Assembly (NCBI GenBank): GCA_037128705.1 | Contig: JBAXVX010000011.1 | Coordinates: 41,972 to 105,971, forward strand | DNA: 64,000 nucleotides | Direction of reading: 5' to 3' | From: CAIVAT01 sp037128705 | GTDB taxonomy: Bacteria; Bacteroidota; Bacteroidia; Bacteroidales; FEN-979 | The notes under the pieces: model-generated | What the model was told of the DNA's origin: nothing | The model's input: the letters and a program-made list of their open reading frames with translations, nothing else | Database searches by the model: none | Shown: one piece after another, positions 9,618 to 19,829 of the stretch | How positions within the stretch are numbered: the stretch's first letter is position 1 | Layout of the letters: every line of letters begins with the position of its first letter | Made by a program: the position numbers and the translations under genes

Positions 9618-12600
9618 ATGAGTAAACGATACACCGAGTACAAAAACCTTGACCTGACCAGGATTGGCAACGAAATTCAAGCCTATTGGCAGGAGCAGGG
9701 TACCTTCGAAAAGAGCTTAAAGCTGACCGAAGGCAAGCCGCCCTACGTCTTCTATGAAGGTCCCCCTTCAGCCAACGGCATTCCCGGGATTCATCACGTG
9801 ATGGCCCGCGCTATCAAGGATATTTTCTGCCGCTACAAAACAATGAAAGGTTTTTATGTGAGCCGGAAGGCTGGATGGGATACGCATGGACTTCCCATTG
9901 AGATCGGGGTGGAAAAGAAACTGGGAATTACCAAAGAGGATATCGGTAAATCAATTTCCATTGAGGATTATAATAAGGAATGTCGTACAGAGGTGATGAA
10001 GTATAAAGATCTGTGGGACGACCTGACCCTCCGCATGGGTTACTGGCTGAACCTCGATGATCCCTATATCACCTACGAAAATAAATACATAGAGAGTGTA
10101 TGGTACCTGTTGGGTAAGTTGTATGAGAAGGGGCTGATCTATAAAGGATATACCATCCAGCCCTATTCCCCGGCGGCCGGGACCGGGCTTAGTACCCATG
10201 AACTCAACCAGCCAGGCACCTATAAAATGGTGAAGGACAATACCGTTGTAGCCCAGTTCAAAGTGATCAGGAATGAGAAGTCGGAATTTCTCTTTACAGA
10301 ACTCTTCGGAGAGCTATACATCCTGGCATGGACAACCACCCCCTGGACCCTGCCTTCAAATACCGGTTTGGCAATGGGCAAGGAGATCACCTATGTTGTT
10401 GTAAAAACTTTTAATCCTTATACGTTTACTGAACAAACGGTTGTCCTGGCCAGGGAACTGCTCCATCAATATTTTCCTGAGAAAAACAGCCAGCTTGAGA
10501 TGGAGAGTTACCATGAAGGCGATAAGCAAATCCCTTACCAGGTGGTGGCAGAATTCAAGGGCAGGGATTTTGAAGGCATCCGTTTTGAACAGCTGATGCC
10601 TTTTGCCCAGCCTGAGGATGGCGATCCTTTCAGGGTTGTTCTGGGAGATTTTGTTACTACTGAAGATGGTACCGGGATCGTGCACATTGCACCAAGTTTT
10701 GGCGCCGACGACTTTCGCGTAGGGCGGCAATATGGACTGGGTTCGTTGACCCTGGTTGACAAGCAGGGAAGGTTCACGGACCAGATGGGCGAGTTTGCCG
10801 GCCGCTATGTAAAACCAGAGTATGATGCCGATTGTCTGGAGGGAAAATGCCCGCCTGTCGATATCGACATCATTGTCAAGCTGAAGCATGAAAATAAAGC
10901 CTTCAGATCGGAGAAATACGAACACTCCTATCCGCACTGCTGGCGAACGGATAAACCCATTCTTTATTATCCGCTCGATTCATGGTTTATCCGTACCACG
11001 GCCTATAAGGATGAAATGATCGCCCTGAATAAGACCATCAACTGGAAGCCTGAATCGACCGGCACCGGCCGTTTTGGAAACTGGCTTGAAAACCTGGTCG
11101 ACTGGAACCTTTCACGTTCGCGTTTCTGGGGAACTCCCCTGCCGATCTGGAGAACCCAGGATGAAAAACAGGAGATCTGCATTGGCTCAGTTGCTCAGCT
11201 GAGGGCAGAAATAGTTAAAGCCGTGCAGGCAGGGGTGATGAAAAGCAACCCGCTTGAAAATTATATGCCCGGGAATACCACCGATGAAAATTATCATTCC
11301 TTTGATCTTCATCGTCCGTTTGTTGATGATATCATCCTGGTGACCGGTGACGGGAAGCCAATGTACAGGGAGACCGACCTCATCGATGTCTGGTTCGATT
11401 CCGGAGCAATGCCCTATGCCCAATATCATTATCCGTTTGAACAGACCCACAAGTTTGAATCCTATTTCCCTGCCGATTTTATTGCCGAGGGGGTAGACCA
11501 AACCCGTGGCTGGTTTTTTACGTTACATGCCATCGCGGTGATGCTTTTCGGAGGCATATCATACAAAACCTGCGTTTCGAACGGACTGGTGCTAGATAAA
11601 AACGGCAATAAAATGTCAAAGCGGCTGGGCAATGCCGTGGATCCTTTTGAAACCATCAATAAATACGGACCGGATGCAACCCGCTGGTACCTCATTACCA
11701 ATTCGCAGCCCTGGGATAATCTTAAATTTGATCTCGAAGGCATCGAGGAGATCAGGAGGAAGTTTTTCGGAACGCTTTACAACACCTATGCTTTTTACTC
11801 ACTGTATGCCAATATTGACGGATTTGCGTACAGCGAGCAGGAAATCCCGATCAATGAACGGCCCGAAATTGACCGTTGGATTCTCTCAGAACTGAACTCG
11901 CTGATCAGGCAGACCGACGAATATTATAACGATTATGAACCTACCAAGGCCGGTCGCGCCATCTCCGATTTTGTTGATGAGCACCTGAGTAACTGGTACG
12001 TGCGGCTTTGCCGCAGGCGTTTCTGGAAAGGGGAATATACACTGGATAAAATTTCGGCGTACCAAACACTCTATCATTGCCTTGAGGTGATTGCACAGCT
12101 TGCCTCACCCATAGCCCCTTTCTTTTGTGAGCGTTTGTTTATCGATCTGAACAGTGTGACAGGGCGATTTAAAGTCGATTCAGTGCATCTTTCCGGCTTC
12201 CCGCAGGTTGATCTTTCATTAATAGACCAAGGCCTCGAGGAACGGATGGAGCTGGCCCAGAAGATCGCTTCCATGGTATTGTCAATCAGGAAATCAACAA
12301 AACTGCGCGTCAGGCAACCTTTGAACAAGATTATCATCCCGCTGATGAGCGATCACATGAGAGTTCAGATCGATGCGGTAAAAAGCCTCATCCTCTCGGA
12401 AGTTAATGTAAAGGAGCTCGAATATATCACCGACACCGCCGGCATCCTGGTTAAAAAAGTCAAGCCAGACTTTAAAAAACTTGGTCCACGCTACGGCAAA
12501 CTGATGAAACAACTGGCGGTTGCAGTACTTGCCATTTCGCAGGAGGAAATAACGATTCTGGAAAAGGAGGGCAAACTTTCATTGTATGTGGATGGTCAGC

Positions 12601-12983
12601 CTGTTGAATTGCTCCTTGATGATGTGGAAATACTTTCAGAGGATATTCCCGGATGGCAGGTTGCAAGTATGGGCCCTTTGACAGTGGCACTTGACATAAC
12701 AATAACCCCTGAACTACAGAAGGAGGGTGTCGCACGTGAAGTGATCAATCGGATACAAAATCTAAGGAAAGACAAAGGATTTGATGTTACTGACAACATC
12801 TGGGTGAAATTCCAGTCGCATCCTGATATTGATGAGGCTGTACTTCAGAATATTTCATATATTTGCGCAGAAATTCTGGCTCAGTCATTCGAAATAGTTC
12901 AGACCCTTGAAGAGTCATCAAAAACCCTGATCGAATTGACGGATTCAGTATCTACCTACCTGGTAATTAATCGGGTGAAATGA
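9618..12983 (+). CDS. ileS: Isoleucyl-tRNA synthetase
   Basis: 1121 residues, the long form usual in Bacteroidota. Class I synthetase motifs are clear: the HIGH equivalent reads GIHHV near residue 57 and KMSKR is near 665 (NGNKMSKRLGNA). The CP1 editing domain (TTTPWTLPSNTGLA) lies between them, and the C-terminal anticodon-binding region follows. The ATG at 9618 is chosen because MSKRYTEYKNLDL matches family starts. A strong rho-independent terminator follows at 12993. It is transcribed alone, divergent from the nitroreductase. Confidence 0.97.
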   Translation: MSKRYTEYKNLDLTRIGNEIQAYWQEQGTFEKSLKLTEGKPPYVFYEGPPSANGIPGIHHVMARAIKDIFCRYKTMKGFYVSRKAGWDTHGLPIEIGVEKKLGITKEDIGKSISIEDYNKECRTEVMKYKDLWDDLTLRMGYWLNLDDPYITYENKYIESVWYLLGKLYEKGLIYKGYTIQPYSPAAGTGLSTHELNQPGTYKMVKDNTVVAQFKVIRNEKSEFLFTELFGELYILAWTTTPWTLPSNTGLAMGKEITYVVVKTFNPYTFTEQTVVLARELLHQYFPEKNSQLEMESYHEGDKQIPYQVVAEFKGRDFEGIRFEQLMPFAQPEDGDPFRVVLGDFVTTEDGTGIVHIAPSFGADDFRVGRQYGLGSLTLVDKQGRFTDQMGEFAGRYVKPEYDADCLEGKCPPVDIDIIVKLKHENKAFRSEKYEHSYPHCWRTDKPILYYPLDSWFIRTTAYKDEMIALNKTINWKPESTGTGRFGNWLENLVDWNLSRSRFWGTPLPIWRTQDEKQEICIGSVAQLRAEIVKAVQAGVMKSNPLENYMPGNTTDENYHSFDLHRPFVDDIILVTGDGKPMYRETDLIDVWFDSGAMPYAQYHYPFEQTHKFESYFPADFIAEGVDQTRGWFFTLHAIAVMLFGGISYKTCVSNGLVLDKNGNKMSKRLGNAVDPFETINKYGPDATRWYLITNSQPWDNLKFDLEGIEEIRRKFFGTLYNTYAFYSLYANIDGFAYSEQEIPINERPEIDRWILSELNSLIRQTDEYYNDYEPTKAGRAISDFVDEHLSNWYVRLCRRRFWKGEYTLDKISAYQTLYHCLEVIAQLASPIAPFFCERLFIDLNSVTGRFKVDSVHLSGFPQVDLSLIDQGLEERMELAQKIASMVLSIRKSTKLRVRQPLNKIIIPLMSDHMRVQIDAVKSLILSEVNVKELEYITDTAGILVKKVKPDFKKLGPRYGKLMKQLAVAVLAISQEEITILEKEGKLSLYVDGQPVELLLDDVEILSEDIPGWQVASMGPLTVALDITITPELQKEGVAREVINRIQNLRKDKGFDVTDNIWVKFQSHPDIDEAVLQNISYICAEILAQSFEIVQTLEESSKTLIELTDSVSTYLVINRVK

Positions 12984-12992
12984 GGATCTAAA

Positions 12993-13038
12993 ATTGAAAT
13001 CAGATCGGTTTCCGATGTCAGATTTCAATATTTTTTTT
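12993..13038 (+). terminator. Rho-independent terminator of ileS
   Basis: Nine-base arms ATTGAAATC (12993-13001) and GATTTCAAT (13021-13029) enclose an inner ATCGG/CCGAT stem and are followed by a run of eight or more T. Confidence 0.85.
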
Positions 13039-13063
13039 ATAGTACAATTCAAAATTTTTGATC

Positions 13064-13510
13064 ATGAAAAAAGCAACAGGAACAGCTCAGATGGAAAAGA
13101 ACCGGTATTCGGATGAAGAGCTTGAGGAATTCAAACAAATCATTCTGAAGAAACTGGAAAAGGCACACAACGACCTGAAGCTCTTGACGGAATCGTATAC
13201 GACAGGTAATGAACACGATACGAATGACACCTCCCCCACATTTAAAGTGCTGGAGGAGGGATACCAGGTGTTTTCAAAAGAGGAGAACAGCAAATTTGCA
13301 GCACGGCAGGAAAAATTTATTAAATCGTTGGAGAACGCACTGATCCGGATTGAAAACAAAACCTATGGCATCTGCAGGGTAACCGGCAAACTGATCCCGA
13401 AAGACCGTCTCAGGAGTGTACCCCATGCAACACTGAGCATCGAAGCCAAGCGGGTGCAGGTAGCAGCTGTGCCTGTTGCCGCACGTCCCAGTGATCCTGA
13501 CCTGGAATAG
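13064..13510 (+). CDS. TraR/DksA-like protein lacking the zinc cysteines
   Basis: 148 residues with a long N-terminal coiled-coil-like region (about 15-95) and a DksA/TraR-type C-terminal segment (YGICRVTGKLIPKDRL). Only one cysteine of the usual C4 zinc finger remains, so metal binding is unlikely. DksA relatives enter the RNA polymerase secondary channel and modulate transcription with ppGpp; whether this one does is inference. I start at the ATG at 13064, since the in-frame TTG two codons upstream has no support. It lies between the ileS terminator and lspA (23-base gap), so it is probably co-transcribed with lspA. That neighbour order is common in the phylum. Confidence 0.8.
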   Translation: MKKATGTAQMEKNRYSDEELEEFKQIILKKLEKAHNDLKLLTESYTTGNEHDTNDTSPTFKVLEEGYQVFSKEENSKFAARQEKFIKSLENALIRIENKTYGICRVTGKLIPKDRLRSVPHATLSIEAKRVQVAAVPVAARPSDPDLE

Positions 13511-13533
13511 TCATTCCTTTAATTGATTTTTCT

Positions 13534-14172
13534 TTGAAAAAAGCTGCCCTGATTGTTTTCATAGTTCTCCTTCTTGATCAGATGTTAAAGATTTGGATCA
13601 AGACCACTTTTTATATGGGGGAAAGTCATGCGATACTCGGTCATTGGTTTTATCTCCATTTTACCGAAAATGAAGGAATGGCTTTCGGGATGAAACTTGG
13701 AGGGAGCAATGGAAAGCTTTTACTAAGTCTTTTCAGGGTCATTGCGGTGATCATCATCGGCTGGTGGCTCTATCGTGTTACAAAAAAAGGAGCAAGTTTA
13801 TTGCTCATTATTTGCATCTCGCTGATCATGGCCGGAGCGCTTGGAAATATCATCGACAGCGCTATCTATGGCCTGATATTCAATGAAAGTAACTATACCC
13901 AGGTGGCTACACTTTTCCCTAAAACGGGTGGATATGGCACTTTTTTGCACGGGAAGGTAGTGGACATGCTCTATTTTCCGATCATCGAAACCCATTATCC
14001 ATCATGGTTCCCTTTTGTCGGCGGGGATGAGTTCACCTTTTTCAGACCGGTTTTCAACATCGCCGATTCTGCTATAACGACCGGAGTAGCAATCCTCATT
14101 TTCTTTCAGAAAAAAGTTTTTGCACCAATGAACGTGACTGATTCTAACGAAAGTTCAGCCAATAGCCATTAG
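13534..14172 (+). CDS. lspA: Lipoprotein signal peptidase (signal peptidase II)
   Basis: 212 residues, an inner-membrane aspartyl protease that cuts lipoprotein signal peptides before the lipidated cysteine. Four membrane segments are visible. The NEGMAFG motif precedes the two catalytic aspartates, in GNIIDSAIYG and FNIADSAITTG. A TTG start at 13534 is needed to keep the first membrane helix (KKAALIVFIVLLLDQ); the next ATG would remove most of it. The insert between the two Asp motifs is longer than in E. coli, as in other Bacteroidota. It has several lipoprotein substrates in this window, for example LptC and the M13 peptidase. Confidence 0.93.
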   Translation: MKKAALIVFIVLLLDQMLKIWIKTTFYMGESHAILGHWFYLHFTENEGMAFGMKLGGSNGKLLLSLFRVIAVIIIGWWLYRVTKKGASLLLIICISLIMAGALGNIIDSAIYGLIFNESNYTQVATLFPKTGGYGTFLHGKVVDMLYFPIIETHYPSWFPFVGGDEFTFFRPVFNIADSAITTGVAILIFFQKKVFAPMNVTDSNESSANSH

Positions 14173-14205
14173 GCAATAGGCACTTCCCTTGGAGTAGCGT
14201 TGAGG

Positions 14206-14234
14206 TCGTAAATCTAAAATCGTAAATCGTAAAT
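14206..14234. repeat. Short CGTAAAT-type direct repeats
   Basis: Repeated CGTAAAT/CTAAAAT units between the convergent lspA and M23 genes. The array is small, at most four imperfect copies of 7-8 bases. No coding or RNA structure is evident. Confidence 0.45.
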
Positions 14235-14237
14235 TTG

Positions 14238-15101
14238 TCATCGCACCCGGATCTGTCTTCCAACCTTTAAAGTTGTGGTTGGTTTAATTTTATTCATGGC
14301 GCAAATTTCCTTGATTGAAGTGTGATATTTGTTTGCGAGTTTACCAACGGTATCTCCCTTTTTTATCCTTATGACGAGGGCATTCGGTACAAAATCGTTG
14401 GGGTAAAACACCCTCTTGGTCACAGGAAAGTTGTTGGAGATAAGCTTTTTATTATCAAAGTCGATCATTCGAAGCGGGTCCAGCGGAACGTCCTTATACC
14501 GGACCTCAAAGTGGAGATGGGGGCCGCGGCTCCTGCCACTTGAACCACCCAGGGCAATGGACTCCCCTGATTTTACGATCTGGTTAATCTTTACATTGAT
14601 TTTTGAGAGATGTCCGTAATAGGTTTCCAGCCCGTTATAATGGCGAATGATAACCAGGTTTCCGAAACCGCCCCGGTTATATTTTGCATACCTCACCACC
14701 CCATCGAAGGCAGCCACAACGGTATCTCCTCTGTTTAGTTTGATATCCAGGCCTTTATGTGAATAGGTGAATCCCCTGAACAGTTTCCCATAGATCGGAA
14801 GGGTGAACAGGCGCTCGGGGGTAACAAGAACGACCAGTGTATCATGAATTGAATCGGGCTTGATCCTGTAAGCGAAAATCTGGTTGTTGATCCACTGGGT
14901 AGAAAAGAGACCGGTTGAATCTTCATCGATGGACATCAGTACCGGTTCATCCAGGAGATATTCCCAGGTGAAGTTTTTATAAAGAATAGCCGGACCGCTG
15001 GGTGTTTCAACAGTATCAATGATGGCATCAATATTTCGTTGTGCAAAGGAAAAAATGGGGAGTAAAAAAAGGAATAATAACCAGTATTTAAATAACTTCA
15101 T
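14238..15101 (-). CDS. M23 family endopeptidase with C-terminal LysM
   Basis: 287 residues: a signal peptide (MKLFKYWLLFLFLLPIFSFA), a linker, an M23 LytM-type domain and a LysM domain at the C-terminus (residues about 243-287). Zinc ligands appear in SHKGLDI (HxxxD) and in GPHLHFEV (HxH), so the active site looks intact. It should cut peptidoglycan cross-bridges in the periplasm and bind glycan through LysM. A full -33/-7 promoter precedes it and it is divergent from atpD. Its stop lies just beyond a short tract of CGTAAAT-type direct repeats (14206-14234). Confidence 0.93.
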   Translation of the reverse strand: MKLFKYWLLFLFLLPIFSFAQRNIDAIIDTVETPSGPAILYKNFTWEYLLDEPVLMSIDEDSTGLFSTQWINNQIFAYRIKPDSIHDTLVVLVTPERLFTLPIYGKLFRGFTYSHKGLDIKLNRGDTVVAAFDGVVRYAKYNRGGFGNLVIIRHYNGLETYYGHLSKINVKINQIVKSGESIALGGSSGRSRGPHLHFEVRYKDVPLDPLRMIDFDNKKLISNNFPVTKRVFYPNDFVPNALVIRIKKGDTVGKLANKYHTSIKEICAMNKIKPTTTLKVGRQIRVR

Positions 15102-15134
15102 GTTTTTTTGTTAGGTTTGTCATATTGATAGCGA

Positions 15135-15165
15135 CAAAGCTACGGGAAAAATTTTCCACATCAAA
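15135..15165 (-). promoter_or_regulatory. -33/-7 promoter of the M23/LysM gene
   Basis: On the minus strand, TTTG (15162-15165) and TAGCTTTG (15135-15142) are separated by 19 nt. The transcription start should be near 15128, 27 nt before the ATG. Confidence 0.65.
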
Positions 15166-15186
15166 CATTTAATCAATCAGATATTT

Positions 15187-15194
15187 TATCTTTG
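15187..15194 (+). promoter_or_regulatory. -7 element TATCTTTG for atpDC
   Basis: Exact TAnnTTTG match 22 bases before the atpD ATG at 15216. Confidence 0.6.
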
Positions 15195-15206
15195 CACAAA
15201 TTATAA

Positions 15207-16724
<1,518 letters not shown>

Positions 16725-16725
16725 C

Positions 16726-16968
16726 ATGAAAGTTGAAATCATAACCCCCGATTCGATCATCTTTACTGGTGATGATGTACAGTTGATTCAGCTGCCTGGT
16801 ATTGACGGGTCATTCGAAGTACTAAGCCATCATGCACCCCTTATTTCCGTCCTTAAGAAGGGAAAAATCAAAATTCTTCTCAAAGGAAAGAAAGAGGAGC
16901 ACTTTTTCGATATCAAAGGTGGAGTCATTGAGGTCCTCAGTGACAAAGTCCTGGTTTTAGCAGAATAG
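16726..16968 (+). CDS. atpC: F1 ATP synthase subunit epsilon (short form)
   Basis: 80 residues that make up only the N-terminal beta-sandwich of epsilon (GIDGSFEVLSHHAPLISVLKKG). The C-terminal helical hairpin that inhibits ATP hydrolysis in E. coli is absent, as is usual in this phylum. I start at the ATG at 16726, one base after the atpD stop, because the longer frame upstream only overlaps atpD. A strong terminator follows at 16988. Confidence 0.93.
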   Translation: MKVEIITPDSIIFTGDDVQLIQLPGIDGSFEVLSHHAPLISVLKKGKIKILLKGKKEEHFFDIKGGVIEVLSDKVLVLAE

Positions 16969-16987
16969 TTTCCACCCCATTATAAAT

Positions 16988-17022
16988 AAAAAGGCTGCCT
17001 CAGTGAAAGGCAGCCTTTTTTA
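16988..17022 (+). terminator. Rho-independent terminator of atpDC
   Basis: Near-perfect hairpin AAAAAGGCTGCCT/AGGCAGCCTTTTT with a 7-base loop and flanking A and T tracts. It can serve both strands and so may also terminate the convergent ppiD-like gene. Confidence 0.9.
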
Positions 17023-17040
17023 TTTATATGATTCCGGATG

Positions 17041-19158
17041 TTAGTAAAACATTAACCGGTTATCTGTGATCTTGGCAGTTTTTTCAAGGGACTGATACAT
17101 GGTACCGGAAACACGCTGGTTGAATCCTTGTAGCTGCTGCATATATTCACTGGTGAAGTCTTCCTTTGCAGCGGGTTCTGTAATATCGTTGATCACACAG
17201 AAGTAAACGCCATAGTTGCCCGTGAGCGGCCCCTGCAGTTCCCCTTTTTTGGTTGTAAAAAGCTGGCCTACCAGTTCGCCTTCACGGCCAATGCTTGAAC
17301 GGTTAAAGCCTGAAAAAGTCAGGATGACCGTGTCAACTTTTGATCCTAATTTGGTTGCAAGGGCTGCAATGTCTTTAGTGGTGCCCAATGCCTGTTTCAT
17401 TTTTTCGGCCGTGATATCGATTTTCTTCATGTTTTTTACAGAAGGTTCAATCCGCTGCTTCACAGCTTCAAGGGTTTGTTGTCCCTTTACCGAGGAGGAT
17501 TTCAAAATTGCGACTACATATTTTCCATTGACATCAAAGACAGGGCTGACTTCGCCAACCTTAGTGTTTTCTGCAAAGGCCCAACGCACGATTTCACGGG
17601 CAATCGGAAGTCCGGTTATGATATTATCCATCTCCCGAACACTGGCGGCTGACCTTTTTTGAAGTCCTTTTTCCACTGCAGTTTTCTCGAAGGTTTCGGG
17701 TGTTTTGTTCTGTCCGGCGAAAGCGCTTGCTTTCATATAGGTGTCCTGGTAGGTCTGATTGCTGGGCTCGATTGAGCGGACCAAAATAGCAGCCTTAACC
17801 TTCTTTACAGGTTTGGTTTTATTGTTGAGAAGGAAGAGCGAATAGCCTATCCGGGTCTCAATCACCTTAACGTCTTTTGGTTTCATTTCGATACCCGCCT
17901 TGAAGAAGGGATCAAAATTGGGGCTGCCATCAGTGAACCATTTCAGATCGCCGGCATCATCCTTTGCACTGGGATAATCGGAAACCAGCTTTGCTGTTTC
18001 GGCAAACTTTTCAGGGTTCTTCTTCAGAACGGCCAGCAGGCTGTCGGCTTTTGCTTTTGCCTGGACCTTTGTCCGTTTAATGTTTTCGTTGCCGGATCCG
18101 GCATAACCTACTAAAATCTGGGAACCGTTCATTGAATCCGGACGCTCCTGTATGTCAAGCAGTTTGGCCATAAGCCAGGAGTTGTTGAATTCAAAGGGTG
18201 GGAACAGGGTACCTGGCTTGGAGATAAAGAGGGTCGAATCAAGCTGGGGAGGGAATCCGCCTTTTCTCAGAAAAACAGAGTCCGTTTTTTTATCTGAATT
18301 CGCAGTGGCAAAATTCATCGCATCAGAACTGGATTGAAAATCCTTGTACAGTTGAACAACATCTTCCGCTGTTTTCCTGCGGTCAACATCTGATGGCTTT
18401 ACCTCAAACACAACATAATCAATGTCGCGGGCTGCCTCATCCATGTAAAAATAAACTTTGTTCTTGTCGTAGAATTTCTGATAATCCGCATCGGTAAGTT
18501 TAACGGCGCTGTCAGATACCGCAGCAATGTCAGGAGCAACGACGAAAAGCTTCAGTGATTTCATCTGATTGATAAAATCCTTTTTCAGAAACGCCTTTGG
18601 GACATAGTAGCCCTTGGTAATAAGGTTGTTGAATTTGCTCTCCTGGCGATCATCCTTGATGGCCTTTTCAAAGCGTAACCATTGATCCCGGGCTTTGGGT
18701 TCCATTTTGTCGAGGTTTTTAAGATAATTCAGCACAAGTGCCGGGTTATATTGTCCGGTTGCAGGATCTTTGAAATACTGGAGAATGAACCTGTGGGGTT
18801 GTTTGCCTTGAACCTGGTCGAAAAGTTCTTCGGGCGAAACGGTCAAACCCAGTTCATTGTATTCTTCTCCCATCAGAAGTTCTTTCACAGAAGCTGTCCA
18901 GGTGCTTTGACGAATCTGATAGGTCTCCTGATCAGTGATTTTATCATTGCCTGAATTTTCTTTCTGCGCCTCAAGGTTCTTTTCAACTTTGCCATTGAAT
19001 TCCATGTAGGGAATACTTTCTCCATTCACAACGCCAATGTCATTGGATCCCTTAACTCTTTTTTTTCCAAAGTCCCCAATTACAAAGGCTGCAATTGCAA
19101 CACCCACAATAATGACTGCAAGTCCTGAGTGTTTTCTGATACTTCCGATAATCGCCAT
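17041..19158 (-). CDS. PpiD-like periplasmic chaperone / peptidyl-prolyl isomerase
   Basis: 705 residues with one N-terminal membrane anchor (residues about 12-30), a SurA_N-like chaperone region (about 35-220) and a parvulin-type middle section (near 345-450, with SQILVGYAG and KFAETAKLVSDYPS as its start). Further repeats and an all-helical C-terminus follow. The layout matches Bacteroidota SurA/PpiD proteins, which fold outer-membrane and secreted proteins in the periplasm. The parvulin catalytic residues are not well preserved by eye, so isomerase activity is less certain than the chaperone role. A strong -33/-7 promoter drives it alone. Confidence 0.87.
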   Translation of the reverse strand: MAIIGSIRKHSGLAVIIVGVAIAAFVIGDFGKKRVKGSNDIGVVNGESIPYMEFNGKVEKNLEAQKENSGNDKITDQETYQIRQSTWTASVKELLMGEEYNELGLTVSPEELFDQVQGKQPHRFILQYFKDPATGQYNPALVLNYLKNLDKMEPKARDQWLRFEKAIKDDRQESKFNNLITKGYYVPKAFLKKDFINQMKSLKLFVVAPDIAAVSDSAVKLTDADYQKFYDKNKVYFYMDEAARDIDYVVFEVKPSDVDRRKTAEDVVQLYKDFQSSSDAMNFATANSDKKTDSVFLRKGGFPPQLDSTLFISKPGTLFPPFEFNNSWLMAKLLDIQERPDSMNGSQILVGYAGSGNENIKRTKVQAKAKADSLLAVLKKNPEKFAETAKLVSDYPSAKDDAGDLKWFTDGSPNFDPFFKAGIEMKPKDVKVIETRIGYSLFLLNNKTKPVKKVKAAILVRSIEPSNQTYQDTYMKASAFAGQNKTPETFEKTAVEKGLQKRSAASVREMDNIITGLPIAREIVRWAFAENTKVGEVSPVFDVNGKYVVAILKSSSVKGQQTLEAVKQRIEPSVKNMKKIDITAEKMKQALGTTKDIAALATKLGSKVDTVILTFSGFNRSSIGREGELVGQLFTTKKGELQGPLTGNYGVYFCVINDITEPAAKEDFTSEYMQQLQGFNQRVSGTMYQSLEKTAKITDNRLMFY

Positions 19159-19189
19159 GCTATGATGATTTTTAATTTAAAACAGGGTG

Positions 19190-19220
19190 CAAAAGTATAG
19201 ATAATTCAGCAAACTACAAA
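19190..19220 (-). promoter_or_regulatory. -33/-7 promoter of the ppiD-like gene
   Basis: On the minus strand, TTTG (19217-19220) and TACTTTTG (19190-19197) are 19 nt apart, 32 nt before the ATG at 19158. It also lies between this gene and the 3' end of lptC. Confidence 0.7.
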
Positions 19221-19263
19221 GACTTAGGCTCATTAATTCAAGAATGCAGCCTAATTTGCTGTT

Positions 19264-19827
19264 TTATATTGAATCACTCTTTACCGTCATCTGTCCGCTG
19301 AAATTCTGAATGGTATACCGGGTGAATGCTTCATTTGATTCCATGGAGGTCCCATTCATGATATTATCGGGCCGTGTGATCCTGACTTTTACATCCGACC
19401 AGATCATGTGCTTGTTTTCCTCCCAGAGAAGGTGTTCGGTATTGAGCTGCTCATTTTTCTTTTCATTCCGGACGATGACATTCCCCCAGGCTTCCATCAT
19501 CCGTGCATTGACCCTTCTAATTCCACGATTTCCTGTAATGGTTGAAGCGACGTTCATGACAGAGTCAAACATATAGACTTTGAATCCATTGGGAAATTCA
19601 ATATAGGGATCTTCTCCATCGTATTGATTCATGAGAGGACTTGTAAGGCGTGCCTGAATTTTTCCTGAGTCGCTGAACAGAACATCGATATTCCGGGCCG
19701 ACATGGCGGGGGTATTGTCTTTGACTAGAGAAGCCTCTTCAGGCTTTGGGGCTTTGTTGCATGCGACAAATAAAAGCAGGGAAAATAAAAGGAGGACAGG
19801 AAAATGATAAGAAAAATGCGGTTTCAA
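19264..19827 (-). CDS. lptC: LptC-like LPS-export lipoprotein
   Basis: 187 residues with a lipoprotein signal (LLLFVAC, Cys23) and an LptC/OstA-type beta-jellyroll: SDSGKIQARLTSP, then ANVIVRNEK-like and LLWEENKHMIWSD strands. LptC relays lipopolysaccharide from the LptBFG transporter to LptA in the periplasm. It starts 2 bases after the upstream outer-membrane protein and is the last gene of the coaX operon, a gene order I recognise from other Bacteroidales. Confidence 0.88.
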   Translation of the reverse strand: MKPHFSYHFPVLLLFSLLLFVACNKAPKPEEASLVKDNTPAMSARNIDVLFSDSGKIQARLTSPLMNQYDGEDPYIEFPNGFKVYMFDSVMNVASTITGNRGIRRVNARMMEAWGNVIVRNEKKNEQLNTEHLLWEENKHMIWSDVKVRITRPDNIMNGTSMESNEAFTRYTIQNFSGQMTVKSDSI

Positions 19828-19829
19828 GT

